NCBI RefSeq assembly: GCF_025998815.1
Contig: NZ_AP026678.1
Location: 496,001-560,000 of the forward strand
Source of the DNA: Ignavibacterium sp.
Lineage (GTDB): Bacteria > Bacteroidota > Ignavibacteria > Ignavibacteriales > Ignavibacteriaceae
Reading direction: 5' to 3'
DNA: 64,000 nt
The notes under the pieces were generated by a model, which saw nothing but the letters and a program-made list of their open reading frames with translations, searched no databases and was not told the origin of the DNA. Numbering within the stretch: the stretch's first letter is position 1; every line of letters starts with the position of its first letter. Shown here one piece after another: positions 6,065 through 15,991 of this stretch. The position numbers and the translations under genes were made by a program.

Positions 6065-8635
6065 ATGAAAAGATTAACCCTTAGTGCCTCTCTGCTTTTG
6101 GTTTTCTCGCTTGTTTTATACGGACAATCCAACTTTAACATTGAGGCTTATCGTCAGTTTTTGAAGTCCCATCAGAATTTATCAACAAAGGGACTGTTAT
6201 CAATGCATCCTTCAGGTACATTTCTATTGAACATCAATACTCCATATAACGATTCCAGATTATTCTCCCGAATAGATTCATTTTACTCCCTCACTAATTT
6301 TGAAAAAGAGCTTCTTAATAAACACGGATTTATGGTAAGTGAAAGACTTAAGAAGATTTCTTTTGGGGAAAGTTTAATGGAAATATTTCACGCTGATATT
6401 CCGGTATTCGTTTCAGTTGATGCGATACTTCATGCGTTCCATATATCATATGATAGAATTTTAATTGATGTTGAAATTGGACTTATCTACGATAAATTAA
6501 AACAATTGTTACAAACTCTACATTCAAATCAAAACCTATTGGCTACAAAGTATGGGTCGAATCCACAGATGCAAATAATGCTGAATGATGTTGATGTCTA
6601 TTTAACTATTGCCTGTCGGTTAATGAATTTAAATGTAGCTCCTTATTACTCTCAGAACTCAACAATAGTCAATAAAATTCTTAATTTGATTTCGAATGAA
6701 CAGCCAACCGCATATAATCTATTCTCAGACAATTGCAGAATAGTCGATTGGAGTCAGTTTAAACCGAGGGGGCACTACGCAAATAATCAAGTTTATCCAC
6801 AATTAGCAAATTATTTTCGTACAATGATGTGGCTCGGTAGAACAGAATTTTATCTCTTACAACCAGGTGGAGTCGACGCTTCTCCTTGTCATCCTTCAAT
6901 CGCTGATATTCAAAGACAAACTATTGACGCACTTCTGATAAATGAATTAATCTACTCAACTAGTTCTAAAGCTATTTATGATGAGATTGAAACAGCTCTA
7001 AAAATATTTGCTGGAGATCAGGATAATATTACTTTGGATAACCTGTCCTACCTGAAAACTGCGACTTCTGTTACTAATGCAGATGAATTATTGAACTTTT
7101 CAAAATTCGCTGAGTTTCAGGATACACTTAGGAAGCAATCTTTTGCGTATCAGCTAATACTTTCACAGATACTCCTCAATGATCCGATTACTGCTGATTC
7201 AATTTCACCTGCTTCATCATTTTTGCTTTTTGGACAAAGATTTGTGATTGACTCCTATGTTACAGCGTCTGTTGTGTATGATAGAATAAAATACTATAAT
7301 CGGGTGATTTGCAGATTATATCCATCGACCCTTGATGTTCTCTTTTCACTTGGTAACGATGCAGCCGCTCAATTGTTGATAAATGAATTAAACCAATATA
7401 ATTATTCTTCAAATCTTGCAGCGCTGAGGCATCTTATTGATTCTTACGATAATGATTTCTGGACTTCAAATATTTATTCATATTGGTTAAAGATGATTCG
7501 TGATTTAAATCCACCATCGGATCGTTCATCTTTACCAGAGTTTATGCAAACTGCTGCGTATTGGCAGCAGAAAATGAATTCACAATTGTCTTCGTGGACT
7601 GAGCTGCGGCATGACAATATTCTTTATGCAAAACAATCATATACAGGAGGCACAGTTTGCTCTTTTCCATATTCTTATGTTGAACCATTTCCGGAATTCT
7701 ATTCAACTATAAAAGAATTTGCACTAAACGCAAAGGATAAAATTAACTTACTGAATTTTTCTGATAATGGGATTAAATCAATAATAATGCAGTATCTCGA
7801 TCATTTATTTTTCACAAGCGATACTTTACAAACGATTTCAACAAAAGAGTTAAATGGTATTATGCTCACGCAAAATGAAATATCATTTCTACAGAGAATG
7901 ATTTATAATAAATTTGGATCAGGTAAAGATTATGATGGTTGGTATCCAAAATTATTTTACTCGGATTTTGCTCATGGGAATAAAGGTTTAATAGAAAGTG
8001 ATCACATTGTTGCCGATATTCACACAACTCCAACTGATTGTTACGGTTCAAAGGAAGGTTGGATTTCACATGTTGGAACCGGATATATCAATATAGGAAT
8101 TTTTATTACTCCCTGGGTTGATGGTGAATTAACAGCATTTGCTGGTCCGGTTATGAGTTACTATGAATACAGAACAAAAAACTTTTTAAGACTTTCAGAT
8201 GATGAATGGAAAAATGTTTACTTACAATCTGCTTTAAGACCTGACTGGGTCAACTTATATCTCGCTGATTCATCTGGAAATTCGAGAGGATCAGGTCCTA
8301 AACTTTTAACTTCTGAAAAAGATGATTTTAACAATTCTATTGTTGATGATTACGAGATAAAAATAGCTAATCTCCCTAACCCTTTTAATTCATCAACACT
8401 GATTGTTTTCACTGTTCCGGTTTCTCTTACCAATCAAAATGTTAATCTGAGGATTTTTGATCTTAATGGCAATTTAGTCTCTGAATTGGTCAATCAGACA
8501 CTTTCATCCGGAAATTATATTTATCGTTGGGATGCAAAAAACTCTGCGGGACAAAATGTAGCAAGTGGAATATATTTTTATAATATTCAAATTGCCGACA
8601 GAACCAAAACAGGGAAAATGACACTAATTAAATAA
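6065..8635 (+). CDS. DUF3160-like secreted protein with T9SS sorting domain
   Basis: An 856-residue protein with a Sec signal peptide (about 1-20, ending LVLYGQS). The body (about 75-700) resembles DUF3160, a family of unknown activity; the segment FHADIPVFVSVDAILHAFH (about 115-135) is characteristic. The last 80 residues (NLPNPFNSSTLIVF, LRIFDLNGNLV, GNYIYRWDAKNSAGQNVASG, ending KTGKMTLIK) form a type A T9SS C-terminal sorting domain. The protein is therefore probably exported across the outer membrane and anchored or released at the surface. GGAGGAGG sits just before ATG 6065. It stands alone between the tRNA array and a terminator. Substrate unknown. Confidence 0.85.
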   Translation: MKRLTLSASLLLVFSLVLYGQSNFNIEAYRQFLKSHQNLSTKGLLSMHPSGTFLLNINTPYNDSRLFSRIDSFYSLTNFEKELLNKHGFMVSERLKKISFGESLMEIFHADIPVFVSVDAILHAFHISYDRILIDVEIGLIYDKLKQLLQTLHSNQNLLATKYGSNPQMQIMLNDVDVYLTIACRLMNLNVAPYYSQNSTIVNKILNLISNEQPTAYNLFSDNCRIVDWSQFKPRGHYANNQVYPQLANYFRTMMWLGRTEFYLLQPGGVDASPCHPSIADIQRQTIDALLINELIYSTSSKAIYDEIETALKIFAGDQDNITLDNLSYLKTATSVTNADELLNFSKFAEFQDTLRKQSFAYQLILSQILLNDPITADSISPASSFLLFGQRFVIDSYVTASVVYDRIKYYNRVICRLYPSTLDVLFSLGNDAAAQLLINELNQYNYSSNLAALRHLIDSYDNDFWTSNIYSYWLKMIRDLNPPSDRSSLPEFMQTAAYWQQKMNSQLSSWTELRHDNILYAKQSYTGGTVCSFPYSYVEPFPEFYSTIKEFALNAKDKINLLNFSDNGIKSIIMQYLDHLFFTSDTLQTISTKELNGIMLTQNEISFLQRMIYNKFGSGKDYDGWYPKLFYSDFAHGNKGLIESDHIVADIHTTPTDCYGSKEGWISHVGTGYINIGIFITPWVDGELTAFAGPVMSYYEYRTKNFLRLSDDEWKNVYLQSALRPDWVNLYLADSSGNSRGSGPKLLTSEKDDFNNSIVDDYEIKIANLPNPFNSSTLIVFTVPVSLTNQNVNLRIFDLNGNLVSELVNQTLSSGNYIYRWDAKNSAGQNVASGIYFYNIQIADRTKTGKMTLIK

Positions 8636-8662
8636 GTTTCTGATTAATACTTGTATTTTCTC

Positions 8663-8697
8663 AACCCTTGAAAAAGAGCATTTTTCAAGGGTTTTTG
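8663..8697 (+). terminator. Intrinsic terminator after the DUF3160-like gene
   Basis: AACCCTTGAAAAA/TTTTTCAAGGGTT stem with a GAGCA loop, followed by a T run. Confidence 0.9.
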
Positions 8698-8712
8698 TTT
8701 TCATACCGATTT

Positions 8713-8756
8713 CTTAACACTCAATTAATATTCTCTTAACATTCTCTTAACATTAG
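8713..8756 (+). promoter_or_regulatory. Pho-box-like operator A, four 11-bp direct repeats
   Basis: The units are CTTAACACTCA, ATTAATATTCT, CTTAACATTCT and CTTAACATTAG, head to tail. TAAGTTTG, a perfect match to the Bacteroidetes -10 consensus TAnnTTTG, starts at 8762, 6 bp after the last unit. Four TTAACA-like repeats at 11-bp spacing are the known arrangement of PhoP-type boxes. Binding by a PhoP/PhoB regulator is inferred. It precedes the TonB receptor gene. Confidence 0.75.
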
Positions 8757-8798
8757 AATTTTAAGTTTGGGCGTCAAATAAAAGGAGAGAGTGTCATC

Positions 8799-11591
8799 AT
8801 GTTTAATAAAAAAAATTTCTCAATCGTGTGTCGTAAGTTTCTGAAAAAAGTTTTTCTTATTTTCTTACTTGGTTATCTTCCCCTGATTGCTCAAGGTAAG
8901 GGCTCAATAACCGGATTGGTTCTTGATAAAGAAACCGGTGAAGCTATAATTGGTGCAAATGTTCTTATAGAAAATTCAAACATTGGAGCTGCAACCGACC
9001 TTGAAGGAAAATTCAGAATTGAAAATGTAAATCCGGGTAAGTACAATGTTATCGTTAGTTACATTTCATATTCTAAAATTACAATCAAGGATGTTGAAGT
9101 TACTGCAGGCAAATCAACCGAATTAAAAGTTGCTTTGACATCAGAAGCGATTTCAGTGGATGAAGTAGTAGTTGTTGATAAGCTTGACCGTTCTTATGAA
9201 AATGCTTTGATTAACCAAAGAAAAAAGTCTAATTCGATAAGTGATGGAATTAGCTCTGAACAAATTAAAAAGAGTAATGATGCTTCAACAAGCGATGCTC
9301 TTAAGAGAATCCCTGGTGTTACATTACTTGATAACAAATTTATTTTTGTCCGTGGTACAAGTGAAAGATATAGCAATGCACAATTAAACAACACTTCTTT
9401 ATCAAGCACTGAACCAGAAAAAAAATCTTTCGCTTTCGATTTGTTACCAACAAACTTACTTAGCAATACAATTGTAGTTAAATCTTTTACACCGGATATC
9501 TCAGGAGATTTTGCCGGCGGAACAGTCCAGATTAACACCGTTGATTTTCCAGACAGACTTAAAATAAACCTTAGTTATTCAACCTCATACGTATCTAATA
9601 CATCATTCAAAGATTTTTCAACTTACTCTGGTGGAGGTAGCTTCTGGGGATTTGATAATGGAACAAGAGCTTTACCATCATCATTTCCTGCTAATCTTGG
9701 TTCGGCGGGTTTAACCAGAACTGAAATAAATGAACTTGCTAAGTCTTTGAATAATGTTTGGGCGCCGGAAACAAAACGTGCTCCACTCAATAACAATTTT
9801 TCACTATCAATTGGTGATGGAACAACTTTGCTGGGACAAAATTTTGGTTTTGTTGCTGCATTTTCATTTAGAAATTCATATAAAAATTCTGATGTAGAAA
9901 GAAATGAATTCGAAGCAAGCGGAGAACCAAGATTTGAATTTAAAGGTGTTCAATCGACTTATTCCACAATGATGGGTGGAATGTTAAATCTCAGTTATAA
10001 GTTATCTGATCTGCACAAATTTTCTTTAAAGAATACATACAGCCGATCAAGTGATGATGAAGTTTCAGTGCTTAACGGAGCTCAATATACTGATGCAGGC
10101 AAAGAGCAGATTCAAACAGCTTTAAGATTTGTTGAAAGAGATGTTCTTTCCTCACAAATAAACGGAGAACATTATTTTCCTTTTCTTAACAATTTAAAAT
10201 TAGACTGGAAGACATATTATTCAGAATCAAATCGTAATGAACCCGATTACAGAAGGATTCTCTACGGAAGGGATATCGGAACTAATGATCCATTCGCCGC
10301 GATACTTGGTTTTCAGCCAAACTTAAAAAATGGCGGTAGATATTTCTCAAATCTTTTTGATAAAACAAGAGGAGCAAGTGTTGATTTGACAATTCCAACT
10401 TCTTATGCAAAATATAAATTTGGTTCATTATACGAAGAAAAGAAAAGAGATTTTACATCGAGGTTAATCAGTGTAATTATTAATGCTTCAGGAAATGGCT
10501 TCACCGATTTTAACCTTCTTTATTTGCCATTGAACGAGATATTTGCACCTGAAAATTTCAGAAGAAACGGTTTCTCTATTGAAGAATATCAGAATGGTTC
10601 AAATAATTATACTGCTAAGCAGGATGTATTTTCAACATATGGTATGATTGAATTACCATTTTATTTCCTTGATCAGGAATTCAATTTTGTCGGTGGTGCA
10701 CGTTTAGAAAATTCTCTTCAGCAGATAAATTCTTTTGACTTGAGTGGTCAGATTCCTTTAAGCAATCAACTTAAAAAAGTAGATATTCTGCCATCTGCTA
10801 ATTTGATTTACAGAATTAGTCCAATTACAAATTTAAGACTTGGCTACAGCCAAACAGTAAACAGACCTGAATTAAGAGAACTTGTTTCATTTGCATACTT
10901 CGATTATGCAACACAAACCTCTGTAAGAGGAAATCCAAATCTTCAAAGGGCACTTATCAGAAACTATGACTTAAGATTTGAAATCTTTCCTGGTGTCGGA
11001 GAATTGATTTCAGCAAGTGTATTTTATAAATCAATCAGTGATGCTATTGAAAAAGTAGTTGTAACCGGTAGCGCACTTGGGTCTGAGAGAACATTTACAA
11101 ATTCTGATAAAGCAAAGATTTACGGATTTGAATTAGAAGGAAGATTCACACTGGCATTCTTAGGTTCATACTTCAATAACTTTTCTTTGAATGGAAATTA
11201 TAGTTGGATTAAATCAGCTGTAACAGTAAAAGGCACAGAAACAACAATACCACGAGAAGAAAGACCACTTCAAGGTCAATCGCCATATGTACTGAACTTT
11301 GGTCTGTACTTTACCGAACCAACTATCGGAACAACTTTCGGAATACTTTACAACAAAATCGGGGAAAGAATTGTTGAAGTAGCTACAGCTTATGAAGAAG
11401 ATGTAACTGAGCAACCAAGAGATTTAGTTGACATTGTAATATCCCAACCTTTCCTCGATAACTTCGAAGTTAAATTGGGAATAAAAGATTTACTTTCTCA
11501 AGAGCATGTTTTTACTCAGGGAAATAAAAAATCCAGAGTTAACAGTTCTAATACCGGAATTTCACTTGGGTTATCATATAAAATTCAATAA
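8799..11591 (+). CDS. TonB-dependent outer-membrane receptor
   Basis: A 930-residue receptor. A signal peptide (about 15-32) is followed by a CarboxypepD_reg-like domain (about 34-115; SITGLVLDKETGEAIIGANV), a plug domain (about 140-250; SDALKRIPGVTLLDNKFIFVRG) and a 22-strand-type barrel to the C-terminus. It imports a scarce ligand across the outer membrane using TonB-ExbBD energy; an exbB/exbD/exbD set lies at 38.9 kb. The SD is AAAGGAGAGA. Pho-box-like operator A and a TAAGTTTG element lie directly upstream, so induction by low phosphate is likely and a phosphorus compound is a sensible ligand guess. No SusD-like gene follows; the next gene is a T9SS-sorted protein. Confidence 0.9.
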   Translation: MFNKKNFSIVCRKFLKKVFLIFLLGYLPLIAQGKGSITGLVLDKETGEAIIGANVLIENSNIGAATDLEGKFRIENVNPGKYNVIVSYISYSKITIKDVEVTAGKSTELKVALTSEAISVDEVVVVDKLDRSYENALINQRKKSNSISDGISSEQIKKSNDASTSDALKRIPGVTLLDNKFIFVRGTSERYSNAQLNNTSLSSTEPEKKSFAFDLLPTNLLSNTIVVKSFTPDISGDFAGGTVQINTVDFPDRLKINLSYSTSYVSNTSFKDFSTYSGGGSFWGFDNGTRALPSSFPANLGSAGLTRTEINELAKSLNNVWAPETKRAPLNNNFSLSIGDGTTLLGQNFGFVAAFSFRNSYKNSDVERNEFEASGEPRFEFKGVQSTYSTMMGGMLNLSYKLSDLHKFSLKNTYSRSSDDEVSVLNGAQYTDAGKEQIQTALRFVERDVLSSQINGEHYFPFLNNLKLDWKTYYSESNRNEPDYRRILYGRDIGTNDPFAAILGFQPNLKNGGRYFSNLFDKTRGASVDLTIPTSYAKYKFGSLYEEKKRDFTSRLISVIINASGNGFTDFNLLYLPLNEIFAPENFRRNGFSIEEYQNGSNNYTAKQDVFSTYGMIELPFYFLDQEFNFVGGARLENSLQQINSFDLSGQIPLSNQLKKVDILPSANLIYRISPITNLRLGYSQTVNRPELRELVSFAYFDYATQTSVRGNPNLQRALIRNYDLRFEIFPGVGELISASVFYKSISDAIEKVVVTGSALGSERTFTNSDKAKIYGFELEGRFTLAFLGSYFNNFSLNGNYSWIKSAVTVKGTETTIPREERPLQGQSPYVLNFGLYFTEPTIGTTFGILYNKIGERIVEVATAYEEDVTEQPRDLVDIVISQPFLDNFEVKLGIKDLLSQEHVFTQGNKKSRVNSSNTGISLGLSYKIQ

Positions 11592-11660
11592 TGAAGAGAG
11601 AGAAGAGAGAGAAAGCGTTGAAAAGACTAACAAACATTATTAACAAATCAAGGAGACAAA

Positions 11661-13307
11661 ATGAAAATAATTAACAAGTTCGTTTTATTCACTTTTGTTG
11701 TTTTTGTTTTCAGTCTGGCTGAAACATTTGCACAGCTTGCACCTGTTGACAGTGTGATTGAAGGTAATATCAACTCAAATGCTTTCCTCTCTAAAAACAA
11801 AAGATATCTCTTAAGGGGTTTTGTAAATGTTAACCCGCCTGCAACACTCACAATTCAGGCTGGAACAGTTATTTATGGTGAAAAATCTACTAAAGGTTCA
11901 CTCATTATTAACCGTGGTGCCAAGATTATTGCTCAAGGAACTCCAGATGAGCCAATTGTTTTCACTTCACAAGAACTACCCGGTAACAGAGGTCCTGGTG
12001 ATTGGGGAGGAATAATACTCGCCGGTAATGCTACAATTAATGTTCCCGGTGGCACAGCAACACTCGAAGGTGGTACAGGAACTGTATATGGTGGTGGTAC
12101 AACTCCTAATGATGATGACAACAGCGGAATCCTTAAGTATGTAAGAATTGAATTTCCGGGAATTGCATTCTTGCCGGATAACGAAATTAACGGATTAACT
12201 CTAGGTGGTATTGGTCGTGGAACCACTATAGAATATGTGCAGGTTAGTTATTCTGGTGATGATTCCTTTGAATGGTTTGGTGGTACTGTTAACGGAAAAT
12301 ATCTTATCGCTTTCAAAGGTGTTGATGATGAATTTGATATGGATTTCGGATTCAGAGGAAATCTTCAATTTGGATTTGGCTTGAGAGATCCAAACATCGC
12401 CGATATAAGTGGAAGTAACGGCTTTGAAACTGATAATGATGGAACAGGAACATTCAATACACCAAGAACACTTCCAGTAATTTCGAACTTTACGGTTGTT
12501 GGTCCAATGCCTGATACATCATTTACTGCATACAATCCGAATTTCAGAAGAGGTGCTCATATCAGAAGAAGTGCATTAACCTCAATTTATAATTCGATTG
12601 TTATGGGATATCCTATTGGATTATTGCTTGATGGTTCCGGTGTTGGTAATGCTGCAATCGGTGATACTTTACAAATAAGAAATTCCATTTGGGCTGGACT
12701 AAGAGCAGGAAATGGAATAATCACAAATTACGGTCAGTTAAATGCTCTCCAGTGGTATGATACACCAGCTTATCAGAACAGAAGATATGTTCAACCTTCT
12801 GAAGTTGGTTTGATCGCTCCGTTTAATCTTACAAGTCCTAATCCTGTTCCAAATTCTGGTTCACCTGCAGCAACAGGAGCAGCGTTCAGTAATCCAAGAC
12901 TTGGAAGTTTCTTTACACCAACTTCTTATGTCGGTGCTTTTGATCCTTCCGGAAGCAGATGGGATTTACCGTGGGCAAACTACGATCCACAAAACACCAG
13001 CTACATTTTATCAGTTGAAGAAAATCAGATTAACGGAATACCAACTGATTTTACTCTAAGTCAGAATTATCCAAATCCGTTCAATCCTTCAACAAAAATT
13101 GTTTATTCAGTTGCAAAACCTGGTAAAGTAAAATTATATGTAACAAATATTCTTGGTCAGGTTGTGGAAGAATTAGTAAATGATTTTAGGGAAACCGGTA
13201 CTTATGAAATTAATTACAATGCAGAAAACTTAAGCACAGGTTTGTATATTTATACACTTGAGGCAGGGAACACAAAAATCTCAAAGAAGATGACTTTGCT
13301 CAAATGA
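11661..13307 (+). CDS. T9SS-sorted surface protein, partner of the TonB receptor
   Basis: A 548-residue protein with a signal peptide (about 1-23, ending AETFAQ). The central region has short repeated strands (LTIQAGTVIYGEKSTKGS, LIINRGAKIIAQGTPDEPIV, GILKYVRIEF) suggesting a right-handed beta-helix, plus Asp/Gly-rich segments (DDEFDMDFGFRGN). The last about 85 residues (QNYPNPFNPSTKIVYSV ... KISKKMTLLK) are a T9SS type A sorting domain. It follows the receptor by 69 bp with an AAGGAGA site, shares its Pho-box-like control, and is closed by a terminator. It may capture or process the receptor's ligand at the surface; that is inference, and no catalytic motif is recognised. Confidence 0.82.
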   Translation: MKIINKFVLFTFVVFVFSLAETFAQLAPVDSVIEGNINSNAFLSKNKRYLLRGFVNVNPPATLTIQAGTVIYGEKSTKGSLIINRGAKIIAQGTPDEPIVFTSQELPGNRGPGDWGGIILAGNATINVPGGTATLEGGTGTVYGGGTTPNDDDNSGILKYVRIEFPGIAFLPDNEINGLTLGGIGRGTTIEYVQVSYSGDDSFEWFGGTVNGKYLIAFKGVDDEFDMDFGFRGNLQFGFGLRDPNIADISGSNGFETDNDGTGTFNTPRTLPVISNFTVVGPMPDTSFTAYNPNFRRGAHIRRSALTSIYNSIVMGYPIGLLLDGSGVGNAAIGDTLQIRNSIWAGLRAGNGIITNYGQLNALQWYDTPAYQNRRYVQPSEVGLIAPFNLTSPNPVPNSGSPAATGAAFSNPRLGSFFTPTSYVGAFDPSGSRWDLPWANYDPQNTSYILSVEENQINGIPTDFTLSQNYPNPFNPSTKIVYSVAKPGKVKLYVTNILGQVVEELVNDFRETGTYEINYNAENLSTGLYIYTLEAGNTKISKKMTLLK

Positions 13308-13329
13308 TCTCTCCTCTCTCCTTCGACAA

Positions 13330-13366
13330 GGGGCGTTGCCATCGGCAACGTCCTTTTTTATTTTTT
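13330..13366 (+). terminator. Intrinsic terminator ending the receptor operon
   Basis: GGGCGTTGCC/GGCAACGTCC around an ATC loop, followed by T-rich sequence. It separates the receptor pair from the M28 peptidase gene. Confidence 0.92.
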
Positions 13367-13386
13367 GGAAGAGCATTTAAGTATTT

Positions 13387-15036
13387 ATGAAAAGTTTTTT
13401 CCTAAAATTATTATTACTTCTATTCATTCTCTGCTCAAAGAATTTTTCTCAGGAAACAGTTGATTATTTCAGAGCATTCGAATCAATAAATGGGGATTCT
13501 ATTCTGAAACATCTTCAATTCTTAGCTAGCGATGAACTTGAAGGAAGGGGTTTAGGTAGCAGGGGAATTAAACTTGCCGCAAATTATTTAGCTGAAAAAT
13601 TCAATGAGTATGATTTAAAAAAAATTCCGTCTACAGATAGTTATTTTCAGGAAATACCTTTTATTGGAAGCAGAACACTTTCTTCATCCGAATTTAATTT
13701 TTACATCGACGATAAGGTTATTTCACTTAAATATTCGGATGATTATTTTCTATATAAATCCGGTCAACAAACTTTTATACCATTACCAACTGAATTAGTT
13801 TTTGTTGGTTATGGAATCGTTGCTCCTGAATTTGATTATAATGATTATCAGGCAGTTGATATAACAGGAAAGATTGCAGTATTTCTGGATAGTGAACCGT
13901 TATCTAATGATCCTGAGTTCTTTAACGGAAATGAAATTACTTATTACAGTTTTGCTGAGGTTAAAAGACAGACTGCTTTACAAAGAGGAGCAGCAGGAAC
14001 AATCTTAATTCCGTTTGAGAAATATTCAGGTTGGGAAAATGTGACAAAAGATTTTGCAAAAGAAGATATAAGACTTGCGTATGACCTAACCAGTAATTTT
14101 AGTGTCATAATAAATCCTGCAATTGCGAAATTAATTTTTAATGGTTCTCAATATTCATTTGATGATATAATTGAGATGCATCAGAAACATCAGTTGAAAT
14201 CATTTCCACTTAAAACTAAAATTAGTTTCAGAGGCAACTTTAAAGAGAGAGCTTTTGTAGGTAAAAATATCATTGGAATTTTACCAGGAAGTGATGACAA
14301 ACTTAAAGATTCATACCTGATTATTTCAGCTCACTATGATCATTTAGGAATTGGCTCTCCAATACAAAATGATTCGATATACAATGGTGCTTTGGATAAT
14401 GCTATTGGAGTTTCGGTTCTGATTGAACTTGCAAGAGCTTTCTCATCATTAAATACAAAGCCAAAGCGAACCATTATTTTTATTGCTTTAACCGGTGAAG
14501 AAAGTGGATTACTTGGTTCTATCTATTACACTGATAATCCGGTTTTCCCATTATACAAAACAATTGCAAATGTGAACATTGACGGGATTGCATTCTTCAG
14601 AGATTTTGAAAGTGTGATAGGAGTGGGTTCAGAATACTCATCACTTAAAAATAATTTAAGTGAAACAGCAGAACGTTATCAGATAAGTGTAGAAAAAATT
14701 CCTGAGGAGTTTGAGCAGTTAACCTCTTTCACAAACAGCGATCAATATACATTCGCATCAGTTGGAGTACCTTCAATACTTGTGCTTGAGGGTTTGCAGA
14801 ATAGAACGAAATCAAGAGAAGAAGTATTGCAATCGTTTATTGAATATTTTGAATTAAGATATCACACACCTAAAGATGATTTGAATCAATTTATTGATGA
14901 AGTCGCTGCTGAGCGGCACACAAAAATACTTTTTGATTTATGTTATCATATTGCAAACTCAGTTGATGAACCTAAATGGAAATCTGACTCTCCGTTTTTA
15001 AAAGCAAGATTAAGAAGTATTGCAGAGAAAAAATAA
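13387..15036 (+). CDS. Secreted M28 family zinc peptidase
   Basis: A 549-residue protein with a signal peptide (about 1-21). The M28 zinc site is complete: ISAHYDHLG (His/Asp about 316-318), GALDNAIG (about 337-344, bridging Asp), TGEESG (about 371, catalytic and metal Glu), NIDGI (about 400, Asp) and YHTPKDD (about 497, His). Residues about 120-260 form a PA-like insert (FVGYGIVAPEFDYNDY), usual in secreted M28 aminopeptidases. The protein is predicted periplasmic or extracellular, releasing amino acids from peptides. The stop overlaps the start of the PstS-like gene (TAATG), so the two are translationally coupled. No Pho-box-like repeat is seen directly upstream. Confidence 0.9.
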   Translation: MKSFFLKLLLLLFILCSKNFSQETVDYFRAFESINGDSILKHLQFLASDELEGRGLGSRGIKLAANYLAEKFNEYDLKKIPSTDSYFQEIPFIGSRTLSSSEFNFYIDDKVISLKYSDDYFLYKSGQQTFIPLPTELVFVGYGIVAPEFDYNDYQAVDITGKIAVFLDSEPLSNDPEFFNGNEITYYSFAEVKRQTALQRGAAGTILIPFEKYSGWENVTKDFAKEDIRLAYDLTSNFSVIINPAIAKLIFNGSQYSFDDIIEMHQKHQLKSFPLKTKISFRGNFKERAFVGKNIIGILPGSDDKLKDSYLIISAHYDHLGIGSPIQNDSIYNGALDNAIGVSVLIELARAFSSLNTKPKRTIIFIALTGEESGLLGSIYYTDNPVFPLYKTIANVNIDGIAFFRDFESVIGVGSEYSSLKNNLSETAERYQISVEKIPEEFEQLTSFTNSDQYTFASVGVPSILVLEGLQNRTKSREEVLQSFIEYFELRYHTPKDDLNQFIDEVAAERHTKILFDLCYHIANSVDEPKWKSDSPFLKARLRSIAEKK

Positions 15037-15866
15037 TGAGTAAAAATATCATCACGCTTTTAGTTTTTTCTTTATTGTTCAGTTTTTGTTCATTTAAACC
15101 AAGCGGTGAAAATGTAATAACAATCTCCGGTTCAGATACGATGTATGAACTGAATGAAAAGTTAGCTAAGGAATTTATGATTGATAATCCCGGAATATCG
15201 GTTTATGTGAAAGGCGGTGGAACAAGATTAGGTATTTCAGACTTAATTAAGAACAGAACTGATATTTGTGCTTCATCCCGTAATTTACAACCTGAAGAAT
15301 CAAAATTGTTAGTTGAATACTATGGCTCGCTTGCATTAGTATATCTTATAGCAAAAGATGGATTGAGCATTTATGTAAATCCAAATAATATCGTGAATGA
15401 CTTAACTGTTGATCAAATAAAAAAGATTTTTACCGGGAAAATTAAGAACTGGAAAGAAGTTGGTGGAAAGGATACTGTGATTATTCCTGTTCTGCGAAAT
15501 CCAAATTCCGGTACTTACCTCTACTTCAAAGAACATGTGCTTGATGATGAAGAATATACCAAGAACGGATTAACACTCCCAACAACAAAAGAAATAATTA
15601 AATTTATTTCCGAGAATGATAATGCAATTGGTTATGGTGGTGTAGGTTATAAAGAGGGGATAGTGCAGATAAGGGTTGAAGGTGTTTTTCCTGTTGAAGA
15701 AAACATTCGTAATGACTCATACCCAATCACAAGATATCTTCATTTTTTTGTCTCCGAAACTCCATCAGGAAATGTAAAAAAGTTTATTGACTGGACGCTT
15801 TCACCAAAAGGGCAGAGCGTCATCAGAAAAGCAGGATTTATTCCGCTTTGGGATTACTCACTTTAG
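15036..15866 (+). CDS. PstS-like phosphate-binding protein
   Basis: A 276-residue periplasmic substrate-binding protein of the PstS-like family. Phosphate-site segments are visible: ISGSDTMYELNEKLAKEF (about 31-48), GGGTRLGISDLIKNRTDICASSR (67-89), and IPVLRNPNSGTYLYFKEHV (about 152-170). The N-terminus is hydrophobic and ends FSFCSFKPSG; Cys after Phe is a poor lipobox, so lipoprotein status is uncertain. It overlaps the M28 gene by 1 bp. No pstC, pstA or pstB is near, so the permease must be elsewhere or this protein acts alone as a phosphate sensor or scavenger. Pho-box-like operator B begins 8 bp after its stop. Confidence 0.88.
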   Translation: MSKNIITLLVFSLLFSFCSFKPSGENVITISGSDTMYELNEKLAKEFMIDNPGISVYVKGGGTRLGISDLIKNRTDICASSRNLQPEESKLLVEYYGSLALVYLIAKDGLSIYVNPNNIVNDLTVDQIKKIFTGKIKNWKEVGGKDTVIIPVLRNPNSGTYLYFKEHVLDDEEYTKNGLTLPTTKEIIKFISENDNAIGYGGVGYKEGIVQIRVEGVFPVEENIRNDSYPITRYLHFFVSETPSGNVKKFIDWTLSPKGQSVIRKAGFIPLWDYSL

Positions 15867-15873
15867 AATTTTT

Positions 15874-15917
15874 CTTAACAATTAAGTAATGTTCTCTTAA
15901 CATTCACTTAACCTTTG
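15874..15917 (+). promoter_or_regulatory. Pho-box-like operator B, four 11-bp direct repeats
   Basis: The units are CTTAACAATTA, AGTAATGTTCT, CTTAACATTCA and CTTAACCTTTG. TATAATTT covers 15921-15928, with TAATTTCC starting 6 bp after the box, as in operators A and C. The only gene downstream on this strand is the 64-residue ORF. Confidence 0.72.
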
Positions 15918-15991
15918 CTATATAATTTCCGTCAGTAAAAAAATCATTAATCTGAAAAATGAAATTTCAACTATCGGTTAAAGGAAATAAA

